DNA from: Perkinsus olseni
Taxonomy: Eukaryota > Perkinsozoa > Perkinsida > Perkinsidae
Assembly (NCBI GenBank): GCA_013115135.1
Contig: JABANP010000131.1
Location: 56,963 to 120,962 of the forward strand
Length of the DNA: 64,000 nt
Direction of reading: 5' to 3'
The notes beneath the pieces were generated by a model. That model ran no database searches. It was not told where the DNA came from and was given only the letters and a program-made list of their open reading frames with translations. Below, piece by piece: positions 11,101-21,299 of this stretch (position 1 is its first letter; each line of letters opens with the position of its first letter). Made by a program: the position numbers and the translations under genes.

Positions 11101-11503
11101 TGTGATCGAAGCATTGAAGGCCAAGAAGCCGACGCACCTCACGTCTATCCATGCATAGTCGCACTAGTCTTTACCGAAGCTTCCGCTTCTTCCAAGCAAC
11201 GTGCTTGATGCAATAGGTTCGCATGCCCATGCTGTGATTCATTTATCGTCGATGAGTCGAGTTATCGTGTGTTATGCTGAACGCGACTGGATTGCCCGAC
11301 CAGACGGAAGGGTGCTCGCCAAAATCTCAGAGTGGGGTGCTCTACTTGAAATGTGCGTTGGTGCACATGATGCGAATCCATCTAGGGTGCCCTACGCTTG
11401 CCTTGCCGTTCGGGATATCGATCTGTCGCCCACCAACTTGACTAGACATTGGCAGACGGAAAACGGCCGTGACATCGCATTACACTGCATTCGCACTAAC
11501 TAA
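8187..11503 (+). CDS. multi-exon IQ-motif protein with SPRY/NHR-like C-terminal domain
   Basis: The start is ATG at 8187. The N-terminus is basic and Ser/Arg-rich. IQ-type calmodulin-binding motifs follow: L-Q-A-A-F-R-G-K-I-V-R-R, L-I-Q-A-V-Y-R-G and I-R-I-Q-S-Y-F-R-G-W-R. An all-beta-looking region comes next, then a C-terminal domain with M-F-G-I-G-L-A-T-R-D and F-G-I-V-D-L-C-G, resembling SPRY or neuralized repeats. Introns restoring one continuous frame: 9510-9555, 9734-9775, 9986-10022, 10206-10241, 10398-10449, 10569-10665, 10821-10872, 10977-11025 and about 11138-11191. Every junction is phase-consistent, which is strong evidence for one gene. One frame change at 8745-8775, inside an IQ motif, is unexplained: a base error, a lesion or an unusual splice. 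A scaffold or signalling role is inferred. Confidence 0.7.
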
Positions 11504-11527
11504 GACGATGCGGAAGACTCTCCATCT

Positions 11528-12498
11528 TAATTGCGTTCGATCTCCCCGGTTGACTGTGCTTGTCGAGCCGACCATGGTTCATGGCTGCATGCCTGCGTGG
11601 CATATCGATGGCACCTCAAATCCCTCCTGACAACACTGGCCACCTGATGACCTGAAGATCGGTGGATCTTGGGCAAAGTGACGGGAATCAAATCATCGAA
11701 GAATGATGCAGGCAAGAACGATTGATAAAGAATCAATGGTGTGCGCACGAGGGTGCTTCAGCTTCTAAAAGCCTACGCCATTACCACTTACGATATGACC
11801 AGGCAACAGCTCCTATCGGCCGGGTTGAGCCATACTGGATGGCTTGTTTCGGGGGTAGTGCTGAGCCATATCTCCCAGAGATGCGCGTAGGCCTTCTCAC
11901 AACCCTTGACTAGCCTCCATGGGAGAGGGATTGTGCCAGAGTTGTTTGCAGAGAAGCTTGTAGCGACGAAACTTCTCACCACACAGGACTCACTGGTCAC
12001 CCCGAAGAGGGAAATCTTCGCGTCTATAACGATCTGGGATGGGAGGGACTCCTCGGTGCTCATGAAGTGACGAAGGCAGTAATGTCCAAATTCGTTGAGC
12101 CGGTGGAAGGGTACTGAGAATCTAACAGGGACGTCTCTATCACCATGAAATGTGATATCTTCTTCCAAGGGAACGTCCAAGATTGCACCCAATGCGTAGG
12201 ACATCTGGAGGGTGGAGACCGTGGCCTTCAACCACGAGGGGTTATTTGTGATCGACAGCATAAGCGAGAAGTGGGCCTTCAAGTCCGAGCCTGGAGGAAG
12301 ATGAAGAAAATCACGAGGTGGACTACCTAGCCAAGGAGGGTCTTGACCAAGGTTGAATTCCCTCACCTCGATGTGCCAGCCAGGCACGAAGTATTGGATA
12401 GCGACATACTCGACAAGAATAAGTAGCACATTGAGCGCCAAATATAATACCGCACCGTTAAGAAAAAGAAACAACAATACCCTCGGAGCTCCTTCCAT
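11528..12498 (-). CDS. LEA2/WHy-like single-pass membrane protein
   Basis: Start chosen at 12498 (M-E-G-A-P-R), directly before a long hydrophobic helix (V-L-L-F-L-F-L-N-G-A-V-L-Y-L-A-L). Open reading continues upstream to 12675, so a longer N-terminus is possible. After the membrane segment the chain reads like a LEA2 beta-domain: F-S-L-M-L-S-I-T-N-N-P-S-W, later V-P-L-E-E-D-I and R-D-V-P-V-R-F-S-V-P, the N-P-turn and paired strands being the family's mark. A canonical donor GTAAGT at 11791 and an acceptor at 11756 give a 36-base intron and a last exon ending E-I-E-R-N near 11528. LEA2 domains act in membrane contact or stress protection; role here unknown. It is transcribed convergently with the IQ gene, whose stop is 25 bases away. 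Confidence 0.55.
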
Positions 12499-12679
12499 CG
12501 ACCATTTTCGGCGGGGGAAGTTCCCGAAATATCCCGGGTGGAGAGCTCTTCTCAAGGGAGGACGGGATGGTGCTGTTCTCGACTGATAGCCCGTAGCTGC
12601 TATGATGAGGAGTGAAATCAGCGAAGCTACGTCGCAGTGGATCGGCCATGAGAGAACTGTCTTCGTGTGTTTCATTTCT

Positions 12680-14194
12680 GCGAGAACAAGCAGCTACGCA
12701 GACTACTTGTGGAAGCCCACGATCACCCGCGAATAATGCCCAGGCTGATTACGCGATCAGGTCAAGCACGCCTATCTGTCTCCATGGGACGTGCAAATCA
12801 TGACGGTGTACAATGTACACTGTACATCACGTCACTTTGCCCTCGAGTCTCACGTGCACTCAAAAGAATGAAGACGTCGTTCGGTGAACTTAACGGTCAA
12901 GTTTAGCTCGCGCACCCGCCTTAAACCTCCTAATATCTTACCACTGAACGGATGACGGCACTGGAAAAGGTGGCGGAGATGGCTCCAGGGGCGGTCTTAG
13001 GGTACAAGTGGATTCATCGAAATCTGTTCTGGGTTGTCGACTAAAGATCTGATGAGCATGGTGCATACTCGCCATCGCCTGCTCTAGGCTCTTCCGTCGG
13101 CACCCTACAAATAGTATAATATAGTTCTATGGGCAATGGTCACGCGTGCACCTGTGCGCCGCTCACAATCCTTAGTAGGGATGTCTCCCGCCAAACACTC
13201 TCGCCGGGGGCATTGCACAGGAGTTTCTCCTTTAGAATCTTAACTTAAGCTGTTAACACGGTGAAAGCCATACTACGACAGTTGGCTCTCACGACGACCT
13301 AGAGTAAAGAGATAACGCTAGGATGTTGAGATCGCTATATTCCAAATGTACGACTAAGGATGCCATTATGTCATTATGGCAGGCAGTTTGAGCGACTGTC
13401 AAGGCGACGTTATCTCATGAGGCACTGCCTCAGAGGCAGATATCTGGCGTTAGGACACCGTTAACAGATTCCATGTGTGGAAATTGTAGTCGTGATATAC
13501 TTCTCTCCACTCAAAGCTCCCCGTTTCCATCCTCTAGAGGTATGGAGTCCATACCATGGACGAAGTCACATACCGTCGGTGAAGCTGGCCGTGTGGGGGC
13601 ATTCGACACCCTATAGGACCCTGTTTCTGGCTTCGAATACTTGAGTTGACTCATTAACATTCGAGGGAAGGCGGCTGCGTCCCAGCGGAGATGCGTGGAT
13701 CACGCCGTCAGATAGTATCCAACAGGTACCCCTTTTCGTTTTATCCACCCTCCGTGAACCCTGCAAAATCGAGTGTGGATGAGCTGGTCACCATCCAAAG
13801 GATGAGACGGGCTAGACGTGTCTAGCTGCCGTGACTGTAGCGAGGTGTTTGGATCGAATATTCGGCGTTCATGGCCATGCAAGTCCGTGGTCGCTAAGTT
13901 TTCGCGATACCTTCTCACGGCACTACGCTCGCCTCAGGTTCCGGCACTAGTACGCCCCACTCCCCCTCCCCACACTTGAAGGTTTCACGTCACTGAGCGA
14001 CTCTTGTGAAAACGAAAGACTAGGCACAAAGGTGTCGAGACACCATCTTTCACAGGGACGCAGGAGTCTTCTACAGGAGATTCTTCCATAGCCGAGTACC
14101 TCCGGCTTAGACTGCTTCCCGAGCACGTACAAACGCTGAAAAGTAACCGATAACCGTGCCGCCTGGGGCCGTATCCTGATTCGAGAATCACACG
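12680..14194. other. gene-poor stretch with small palindromes
   Basis: No convincing coding exon on either strand. Short inverted repeats occur, for example GGTATGGA/TCCATACC around 13540-13556 and a TGTACA-rich cluster near 12808-12828. Confidence 0.5.
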
Positions 14195-14640
14195 CACTGA
14201 TTCAACTCACTCTCTGATTTCTGATCTTGATTCAACTCACTCTCTGATTTCCGATATTGATTCAACTCACACCATGTTTCACAAGTGTTGATTCAGATTC
14301 CGTACTCATGAGTAAGATTCATGATTCGTGAGTATGATTCTCAGGCGTTGATTCTGGTTTTTGCTTCAGAATCATGATTCCAGATTCAGAATCATACTCA
14401 GCCGCTGATTCTCAATGAGTCAGGGTATTTACTCAAGGCAGTGAGTGAGAATCAAGATTCTAGATTTTACCAAATTAATTGTGATTCGAAACTCACACTC
14501 GTGAGTATTTTAGTGATCCAACTCGAGAACACCGCAGGTTCAGAATCAGTCTTTTACTCAGTGTGTGATCCGGAATCATACTGGCGTCGTGAGTATCCCC
14601 ATTTCAGCACGTTGATTTCCCTTGATTCGTACCGGGGGCC
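14195..14640 (+). repeat. cryptic repeat field of TGATTC/GAATCA and ACTCA/TGAGT
   Basis: Across some 440 bases the words TGATTC(A), GAATCA, ACTCA and TGAGT recur every few bases in both orientations. At the left end a unit of about 31 bases (TGATTCAACTCACTCTCTGA and what follows) is repeated nearly exactly, then decays. No open frame is maintained. Confidence 0.75.
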
Positions 14641-14719
14641 CCGACCCCGCTGATCCCTAGAGGGAAAGGGTAAGCGGCTCACCCGTGTGACACGGGCAGT
14701 TCTGACACTCCACACTTGC

Positions 14720-14752
14720 CACTGGGACATTGTCCGGGACACTGTCCCAGTG
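14720..14752. repeat. perfect 10-bp inverted repeat
   Basis: CACTGGGACA (14720-14729) and TGTCCCAGTG (14743-14752) flank a 13-base spacer that itself contains GTCCGGGAC. Confidence 0.8.
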
Positions 14753-15063
14753 ACATGGATCAGACGAAGAGGAGGCAATGCGCCTCTGCGCAGGGGCCAA
14801 CCACGATGAAGAGTCTTCGATAGCGTATTTAGGCTGTGACAAGGCATCTTGCGCTACTCCTCCAGCGTTCACTCAGGCTCCCTATCACTTCACTGCACTC
14901 CGGGTCGCATTTCCCAACTTATTTAATGGTGCGCGTCAGTGTTATGCGAGCGATTTGGATTCGGAGAGAAACAACTGACCAGCAAGAACTTCGAGATTCC
15001 TTGAAAGTTATTAAGAAAGTTCAAATTTTCTGCCACCATGCTCACAAGGCATGATCATAATTA

Positions 15064-15117
15064 AGATTACGCTATAGAATCTCATTATCGGATGATGAAA
15101 TTCTATAGCTCAATCTA
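15064..15117. repeat. 22-bp near-perfect inverted repeat at the edge of a long repeat unit
   Basis: AGATTACGCTATAGAATCTC starts the left arm and GAAATTCTATAGCTCAATCT ends the right arm; the arms pair with three mismatches. The left arm sequence recurs at 18729, at the edge of the second 2-kb unit. Confidence 0.7.
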
Positions 15118-15713
15118 GCTTAGCGTGAGTTCTAGCCTAGCGTAAGTTCTGGCCTAGAACGCGTACTCATGCGCGCCGCGCGCGAGTGCCAAAATAACGA
15201 CGTCAGATAGTTATCTGAGACTGATGATACGTAGTTGGATTGAAGGTAATTGCAGCGACGATAGTCGAACAGCCGAGTGTTACTGAACCGGGTGGCAGCT
15301 GTTACATAGCGTATAGCCGTCACTATAGTGCATCACGCGTGGCAAGCCGTTCCTAGTAGGAACGTAGGGTATCCGTGCGGGCATGGTATTCGCTCAAGTA
15401 TAACAGCATGACAATCCAATCAGTACATTCTTTCTAGTCAGTTTGCCCGCTAGTCCTCCCTTTATAACTCAACAAAAGTTGATCGGCTGTCTGACTGTCA
15501 GATTCTGACACGAGAGACGCTAGCTATGACCACAGCGTCCGGTACCGTACCGGCGGTACGCCGTTATGGCCTTTCAGATTCGGCGCCATGCAGCACACGG
15601 TATCTTAACGCGCTCGCGCGGGTAGTAGCCGCGTTCTCACTTCGGCTATTTGACTAATACCTTTTGACTTGGGACTCGCTTCGGTAATGCGTTAACTTTT
15701 TTAGTTGGTGGCA

Positions 15714-15997
15714 ATGAGATCAGGCCAGGGCGGCACACCGCCAACTGTTTGGTAGCTTTTTCATTTGCATCTAGTCTCGGTAATGCCGATCATCGCTGGT
15801 CTTATATGGACTATTGTATGTGTAACTAACGATCAATGTTCTCGCCGAATGCTACGGGCTACCTCTGGTGTGGAGAAACTCATCGGTAGCGAAGCTTTGG
15901 CCGACCTGAAGGCTCGGATTCAGAAGAACTCGTTTCCCCCAGCAAGATGTTGACTGAGGTCGGAGGTAAAACTATAACCCTCGAGCATATTGCTTGA
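15714..15997 (+). pseudogene. deleted copy of the repeat-borne membrane-protein ORF
   Basis: Corresponds to the ORF at 18935-19604. It has a TAG after the twelfth codon region (T-V-W-stop), then matches D-Q-C-S-R-R-M-L-R-A-T-S-G-V-E-K. At R-I-Q-K-N it jumps to the last 22 codons of the other copy, so about 400 bases are gone. Cannot encode a full product. Confidence 0.65.
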
Positions 15998-17430
15998 TGA
16001 ACATCTAGCGATTGCTCGTCGCTACACTATGCCAGGTCTATTCAGTCGATAAGATGGGCCCTCTCGTATCAACTCTCCCCAGAAGTAGTACTTCTTTGTC
16101 TATCTATTGTATTCAGCTCTATTGTACTCTGTAGCTCACGAGGTGTTAGTGTCTCTTCTCACGTAAGCCTACCGCCGTGTCGTGGAGTCGTTTCCGAAAA
16201 CTGTGAGGTTTGCAACGACTCCGGCCGCCCGAGGCCCAGGCCATGAACCAGAACCTGGGCGTCGGCTGCAATAGTTGTCGTTTCTATGGCATTCTCGTCT
16301 ACATGACATTTTGGCCACATTGTGGCCCATGCTTGTGGCCCACAAGCAGCAAAACGCTCCGGCCGCTACCCCTTCATCCAGCTCTCTCAGAAAGCATTTC
16401 TGTTGAAAGACATTGCGTTAACCCAATATGATAAGGACGGATGAAGACCTACTTCGAACAGGCTACCAGGTTAATGGAAGTACAAGTTGTAGTAGTCGAA
16501 CTCACAGAGCTGCTCCCATTTCGTTGTCTGCAACATGAGAAGTTCTCATGTGTTCTCATCGAGAAAAGCTCTGCGAGAAAGGACTGTAGGTTCCTTGAAG
16601 CCTCCAGGTTGAAGGCAGTGCCTCCAAGGCACTATACTAGAGGATCGGGGGGACGTGCCCCCGCCGATTGTCCCTCTCGCAAAATAGATCCCATAAGTTT
16701 TGAGCCAGAACGGTCACTTTGTGGCCATCCTAAAGATAGAGATTGACTGGCGAGCTTTGGAACTACGTGGTCTAACGGTGATACTGACCAATTGGCACCG
16801 TCATAAACAAGTTAGCTCGAGCAACATTCGCAGTCAAGTTCTCTTGTCGAAGAGGAGGGCAGAGGACGTGGTTCCGCGTAACGATTCCTACACGTCTCTC
16901 GCACGGCGAGTCTCGCTCACGGCGTGAGCTTTATGGTAATGTCCTCGATGAGGACTCCTTATCTGAGTCCCCATAGATTCGACGACGTGGAATCAACGTC
17001 AATACTCGGGATCGGGGCGCGAGCATCCCCGGCTCAAATCGCTTCTGTTACACCCACCTTTCCGCCTTCTCTTGCACCCAATCCCTCATCCGGTATCTAT
17101 ACTCCCATTCACTCCTGCCCCCTCCCTTCGTTTCGCGGATACTTTCTTCTCTCGCTCGCTACCTCTCTCTCTTCACCAATTCTCACGGTTCAGTTTCCTC
17201 TGCTCTTTCGAACACCTGCCTTCGGAACCCTCTCTCACACCGAGCCCCTTCGATTTTCGCTTCTTTACGCGCGATAGAGGTTCTCCCGCACCGTCTCCCG
17301 AGTTTTACCAGGGCTCAGACAGTAATTCTGTGCCCGCAGCTATACCCCTATACAGCATGGGTCTAGGGGTGCTGCCCAAGACGAAAAATAGAGGTTCTAG
17401 ACCCCTGAGCGTGCTCACATTGCGGAGGTT

Positions 17431-18420
17431 CCAATCTTCAGCATTCTTAAGGATGAGCATCCAGCATACAAGGCTCTGGTAACCAATTCGGCCACCACTG
17501 TGTTCAATAACCAGACCGTGGATCCGAAGCTGCCTGTGGACACCATTAAACTACAAGTTGAGGCTTACATCAAGTCGGCCATTCACTTAGCCGACAGGGC
17601 CACGACCGAGACTAGGAAATCCTTAAGCACCACGGCGTTCATCGCACAGTTCGCTACGCTCTTTGGGCGGTCTCCCTCTGAACTATTGCAAGTTCCTCAC
17701 TCTCTGATCAGGACTATGGTGGATGACCCTACAGCCTATCGGGAGCTACTGGTGGATTGACCTATCAGCGTTGCGTCCGACCAGCCAGGTCAGAGTACTC
17801 AACAACCCATCGCACACCGGCCAAGAACAAGCCCACGACGTCGTCGCCCTTCTACGGTGACGGAGTTGCTTTCTATCTCAATCCCATGGCTGGCTGCCGT
17901 CTTCGTCCTTTTACAAAAGGATAACTTGATACCGATTCTTGAATATGTTCTGAGGCTATGTGATTTACGACGTGACACTCGCTCAGACTACGGGGTACTC
18001 TCCTTTGATGAGCGATTCCGTCGTTCTCTGCCAGGTGCTGTCCGTCGTATGGCTAGAGAACAAAATATCCCGACAATGTCGGGCCGACATCTCAAGCCTT
18101 GGATCAAATCTTATCCAATCCGGTGGACATCAAGGCATGGGCAGTAGCCCTTCGGGATAGTAACCACACTCGCCAAGGACTAGGCTTCAGAAGCCCAACC
18201 ACCCCCTACTCTCGGTCTGGGGAAAGCAGTCAATCGGTCCCTCCTTTGCCTGCTGACATGTCCTATGAAATGTGTCCCGGGTATAGCACGCATACACACG
18301 AAGTGCGCAACATCCCGCTACAGTGTAGTGACTACACAATCTTTGATGAGCTTTGCGCGCCACCTACCATTGCTCTTGAGCCGAGTAATGGCCGCTCCAC
18401 TTGCCAGATTGCCTAATGAG
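17431..18420 (+). pseudogene. possible Gag-like remnants between the two long repeats
   Basis: Immediately after repeat copy 1 a frame reads E-V-P-I-F-S-I-L-K-D-E-H-P-A-Y and runs 110 codons to 17760. Further on, in another frame, D-Y-G-V-L-S-F-D-E-R-F-R-R-S-L recalls the Y-D-x-x-F-R-R motif seen in some retroelement Gag proteins. Two more frames stay open to 18417. The composition is coding-like but the frame changes repeatedly. Retroelement origin is inference from position between direct repeats; no protease, RT or integrase motif is present. Confidence 0.3.
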
Positions 18421-18726
18421 TCCGATGAAACTGCCTGCATAGAGAGGTTCTCTAGTTGTCTATGTGTAGACAGAATGTGTGATGTGTACGCGCTGCAATT
18501 CCTCGTAGGCACGTTCCTGGTAGGAAAGACATATCAGTCCGAAGCCTGCGGGAAAGGTGTTTGCTTCGCGGTTGGTGGCAGCAACCGCAACCGGCACTCG
18601 ACCTTGAGCCAAGATACACCGCAGCTTCACTGCTTACTAACTGCTGGTATCATTGTGCGCCTTCAGAACCTGCGGCTCGCAGGTTGCGAGGCGCCACCTT
18701 GCACTCGCGTGCATGAGTATGCGTTC

Positions 18727-20518
18727 CAGATTACGCTAGAGAATCTCATTGCCGATGAACTCCCATCGAGTCCGGTTTTACATTTCTTTGAGCCCTTTCT
18801 GGAATAGCTACACTAAACTGAGTTGCAGTACATAAGTAAAACAGCAAAACAAAGAAATCATTGCATTCTTTCTAGTCAGGGCTTACTAGTATTTACGCTA
18901 GACCTTTCGTTATAGCTTGATCAAGTTAATGGTGATGAGTCCAGTCCAGGGCGGTACATCTCCAGCAGTTTGGAAAGTTCTTTCACAGTATTCTCATCTA
19001 GTCTCGATAATGACGTTCCTCATTGGTCTTTTCTGGACTATTCTATGTGCAACTAGCGATCAATGTTCTCGCCGAATGCTACGGGCTACCTCTGGTGTGG
19101 AGAAACTCATCGGTAGCGAGGCCCTGGCCGACCTGAAGGCTCGGATTCAGAAGAACTGTCCTGAAGCTAACTTCAGTGGTGACTTACTTGACTTCAACTA
19201 CTCCGGTCTTCCCGACTGCGTCCTGAATGAGTTGACTAACACGCCTGAGTTCGGAAACCTGCCAAAAGTATCATTCCATCACAGCTCCGTGGATTTCGAG
19301 ATCGACTACAACGTGGCCGTCTCTGGAGAATTAGGGATTGCAGTGACATGCGCGGAGTCCAAAACGGCATCGGTGCATGGCCTTACCCTTACATCCCCCA
19401 GTGGTAGTCATTTCAGCAACGTCGAGTATGCTATCGACTCCTCTAGTTATGAACCCCTTGAATAAGTTCAAGCAGGATGTTGATCATCTTTGCGGCGAAG
19501 AACTGTTGCCTGACGATTTCAACCACCTGTACTTTGTTTCCCCCAGCAAGATGTTCACTGAGGTCGGGGGTAAAACGATCACCCTGGAGCATTCTACTTC
19601 ATGAGCACCTAGCGATTGCTCGTTCACGCACGACACCAGCTTCATTAAGTTTAGAGAGACCTCCTCGTATTACCTCTGGCTCAGAGGTACTAACTTATTA
19701 CTTAATCGTAGTAGTTATTTTGATGGCATTTTGGTCTACATGACATTTCGGCCACAAGTAACGAAACGCTGCGCTCACTATTTCGGCTCACTACAGTTCT
19801 CTCAGAGAGGCATTCTGTTACCTCGAAAGACTTTGTGTTAACCCAGTGTGACAAAAACGGATGACCTACTTCAAGTGGACTACGAGGTTAATGAGACGAC
19901 AAGTTGTAACAGTCGAAGATACTGAGCTGCTCCTGCTTTGTAGTCTACAACGTGGGTTCCTTGACGCTTCAAGTTGAAGGTGAAGCAGCTTCTCACAAGT
20001 TCCTCATTCTCACTGAGGAAGCATACAGATGCGAAACCTTCACACTGTTGAGTTCATAGCGACTCGATTCAATACCTTCCCGACCATAGGAAATTAGTTC
20101 CACGAAAACAACCGAAGTCAACGTGGGAATTGAGGACTGAAAAGGTTCTTAACCTCAACAAACTTCACCCTGTTTCTCGTTCAGTCACACCGACCAGTCC
20201 GCCCCTTATCCGGTATTTATACCCTTCTTTACTCTCCCCTTCCTTCGTTTCACGAATACCGTTCCTCTCGCTCGTCAGCTCTCTCACTTAGCCAAGTACA
20301 CGTTTGCGTTTCCTCAGCTCTTTTCGAACGCTTGCTTTCAAGAACTTCTCTCACACCCAGCCCCTTTTCTTTTCGCTTCTCCAGGTGTGATGGAGGTTCT
20401 CCAGCACCCTCTCCTGAGTTTTACAAGGGCTCAAACAGTAATTCTGAGCCCGCAGCTATACCCCTATCTGCCCGAGGAAAAGAATAGAGGTTCTAGATCC
20501 CTGACCGTGATCACATTC
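18727..20518 (+). repeat. diverged long direct repeat, copy 2
   Basis: Second member of the pair described at 15062-17420, same orientation, with the fuller ORF. Homology ends just after the block AGAGGTTCTAGATCCCTGA. Confidence 0.65.
18935..19604 (+). CDS. repeat-borne single-pass membrane protein, one frame break
   Basis: Start chosen at the ATG at 18935 (M-S-P-V-Q-G-G-T), conserved in position in the other copy. A membrane segment follows at about residues 29-45 (I-M-T-F-L-I-G-L-F-W-T-I-L-C-A-T). The rest is a mixed polar domain with a few cysteines, including F-N-Y-S-G-L-P-D-C and V-T-C-A-E-S. The frame shifts by one at the CCCC run 19454-19457; beyond it F-K-Q-D-V-D-H-L-C and S-K-M-F-T-E-V-G-G-K run to the stop at 19602. 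Since the same tail is present in the deleted copy, the shifted frame is the real one. No family recognised. A homopolymer error is possible. Confidence 0.45.
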
Positions 20519-20529
20519 CTTCCGTCATT

Positions 20530-21295
20530 AACCGAAGCACGCAACCCACGGAGCCTGCTACTCAGCCGGAGAAAAAATTGAGGACTACTCTGACACTCGG
20601 AAACGACGGATCTGGGAAACGGTTTTACATTGAGGGATAGGACAGTGCTAACAGGCTTAAATGTCACAAGCAATTACACCATCCAATATAACGAAACTTC
20701 ACAACTGAAACGACGAGTCAATTTAGATGCCCGATTTCAGCCACGAAAATGTTGAAAAAATCGGGGTGAATCGGACGGCAAAAGATTCCGGAACGATCCT
20801 GGTAGCCTGGAGAGGCTAATAGGGAGCGCTGGCAAAGGTCGTGGCATCCATCCGGACCGGCGATGCATTCATGGAGAGAAGAGGGAATCGGCACGCCCCG
20901 GTGTACCTGACAGCGGTTAGTATCGACTCCTATACCTCACCGATGAAAGATCGAGTATTAGGTACAGAGACCGGTAAGTTAAGAGTCTAGCTATCGCCTT
21001 CCGAGAAATCACTCCATTAATTCCGAGCGGCCACGAAGATTCACGTTAGTAGGAAATTCCTACGTAGGAATTATACGTGGTAAAAGATATAGTTCACCTT
21101 CCTCAATGCCGAACTAAACTACTCCTTACTCATTTCCTGCTGCGCTGGACTGTCCATATCCACTCCCGTGCTCGTAACCATACCTAACAGATTATGATGG
21201 ATGGTTTCCGCCATGACCACAGTGAAATTGTGAATGGTACGAGCTGGACACAACGGGTGTTCCGAGATGCTAGCAATCGCATCGATGACGAAAGA
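20530..21295. other. no gene recognised
   Basis: No sustained open frame with protein-like composition. A short inverted repeat TAGGAAATTCCTACGTAGGAA lies near 21050-21072. Confidence 0.45.
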
Positions 21296-21299
21296 AGAC

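Larger units (their letters stand above)
15062..17420 (+). repeat. diverged long direct repeat, copy 1
   Basis: Collinear blocks are shared with 18727-20518: the AGATTACGCT edge, ATTCTTTCTAGTCAG, an ORF start, a block CTACATGACATTT(T/C)GGCCAC, GTTAACCCA with following sequence, a pyrimidine-rich section with ATCCGGTAT(C/T)TATA, and a terminal block GCAGCTATACCCCTAT followed by AGAGGTTCTAGA. Copy 1 has lost about 400 bases of its ORF. The pair could be LTRs of a decayed element or a duplicated gene with its flanks. Confidence 0.65.

Noticed and set aside
14195..14640. CRISPR array
   Set aside because: Repeats are short, irregular and in both orientations, with no spacer structure, and the DNA is eukaryotic.
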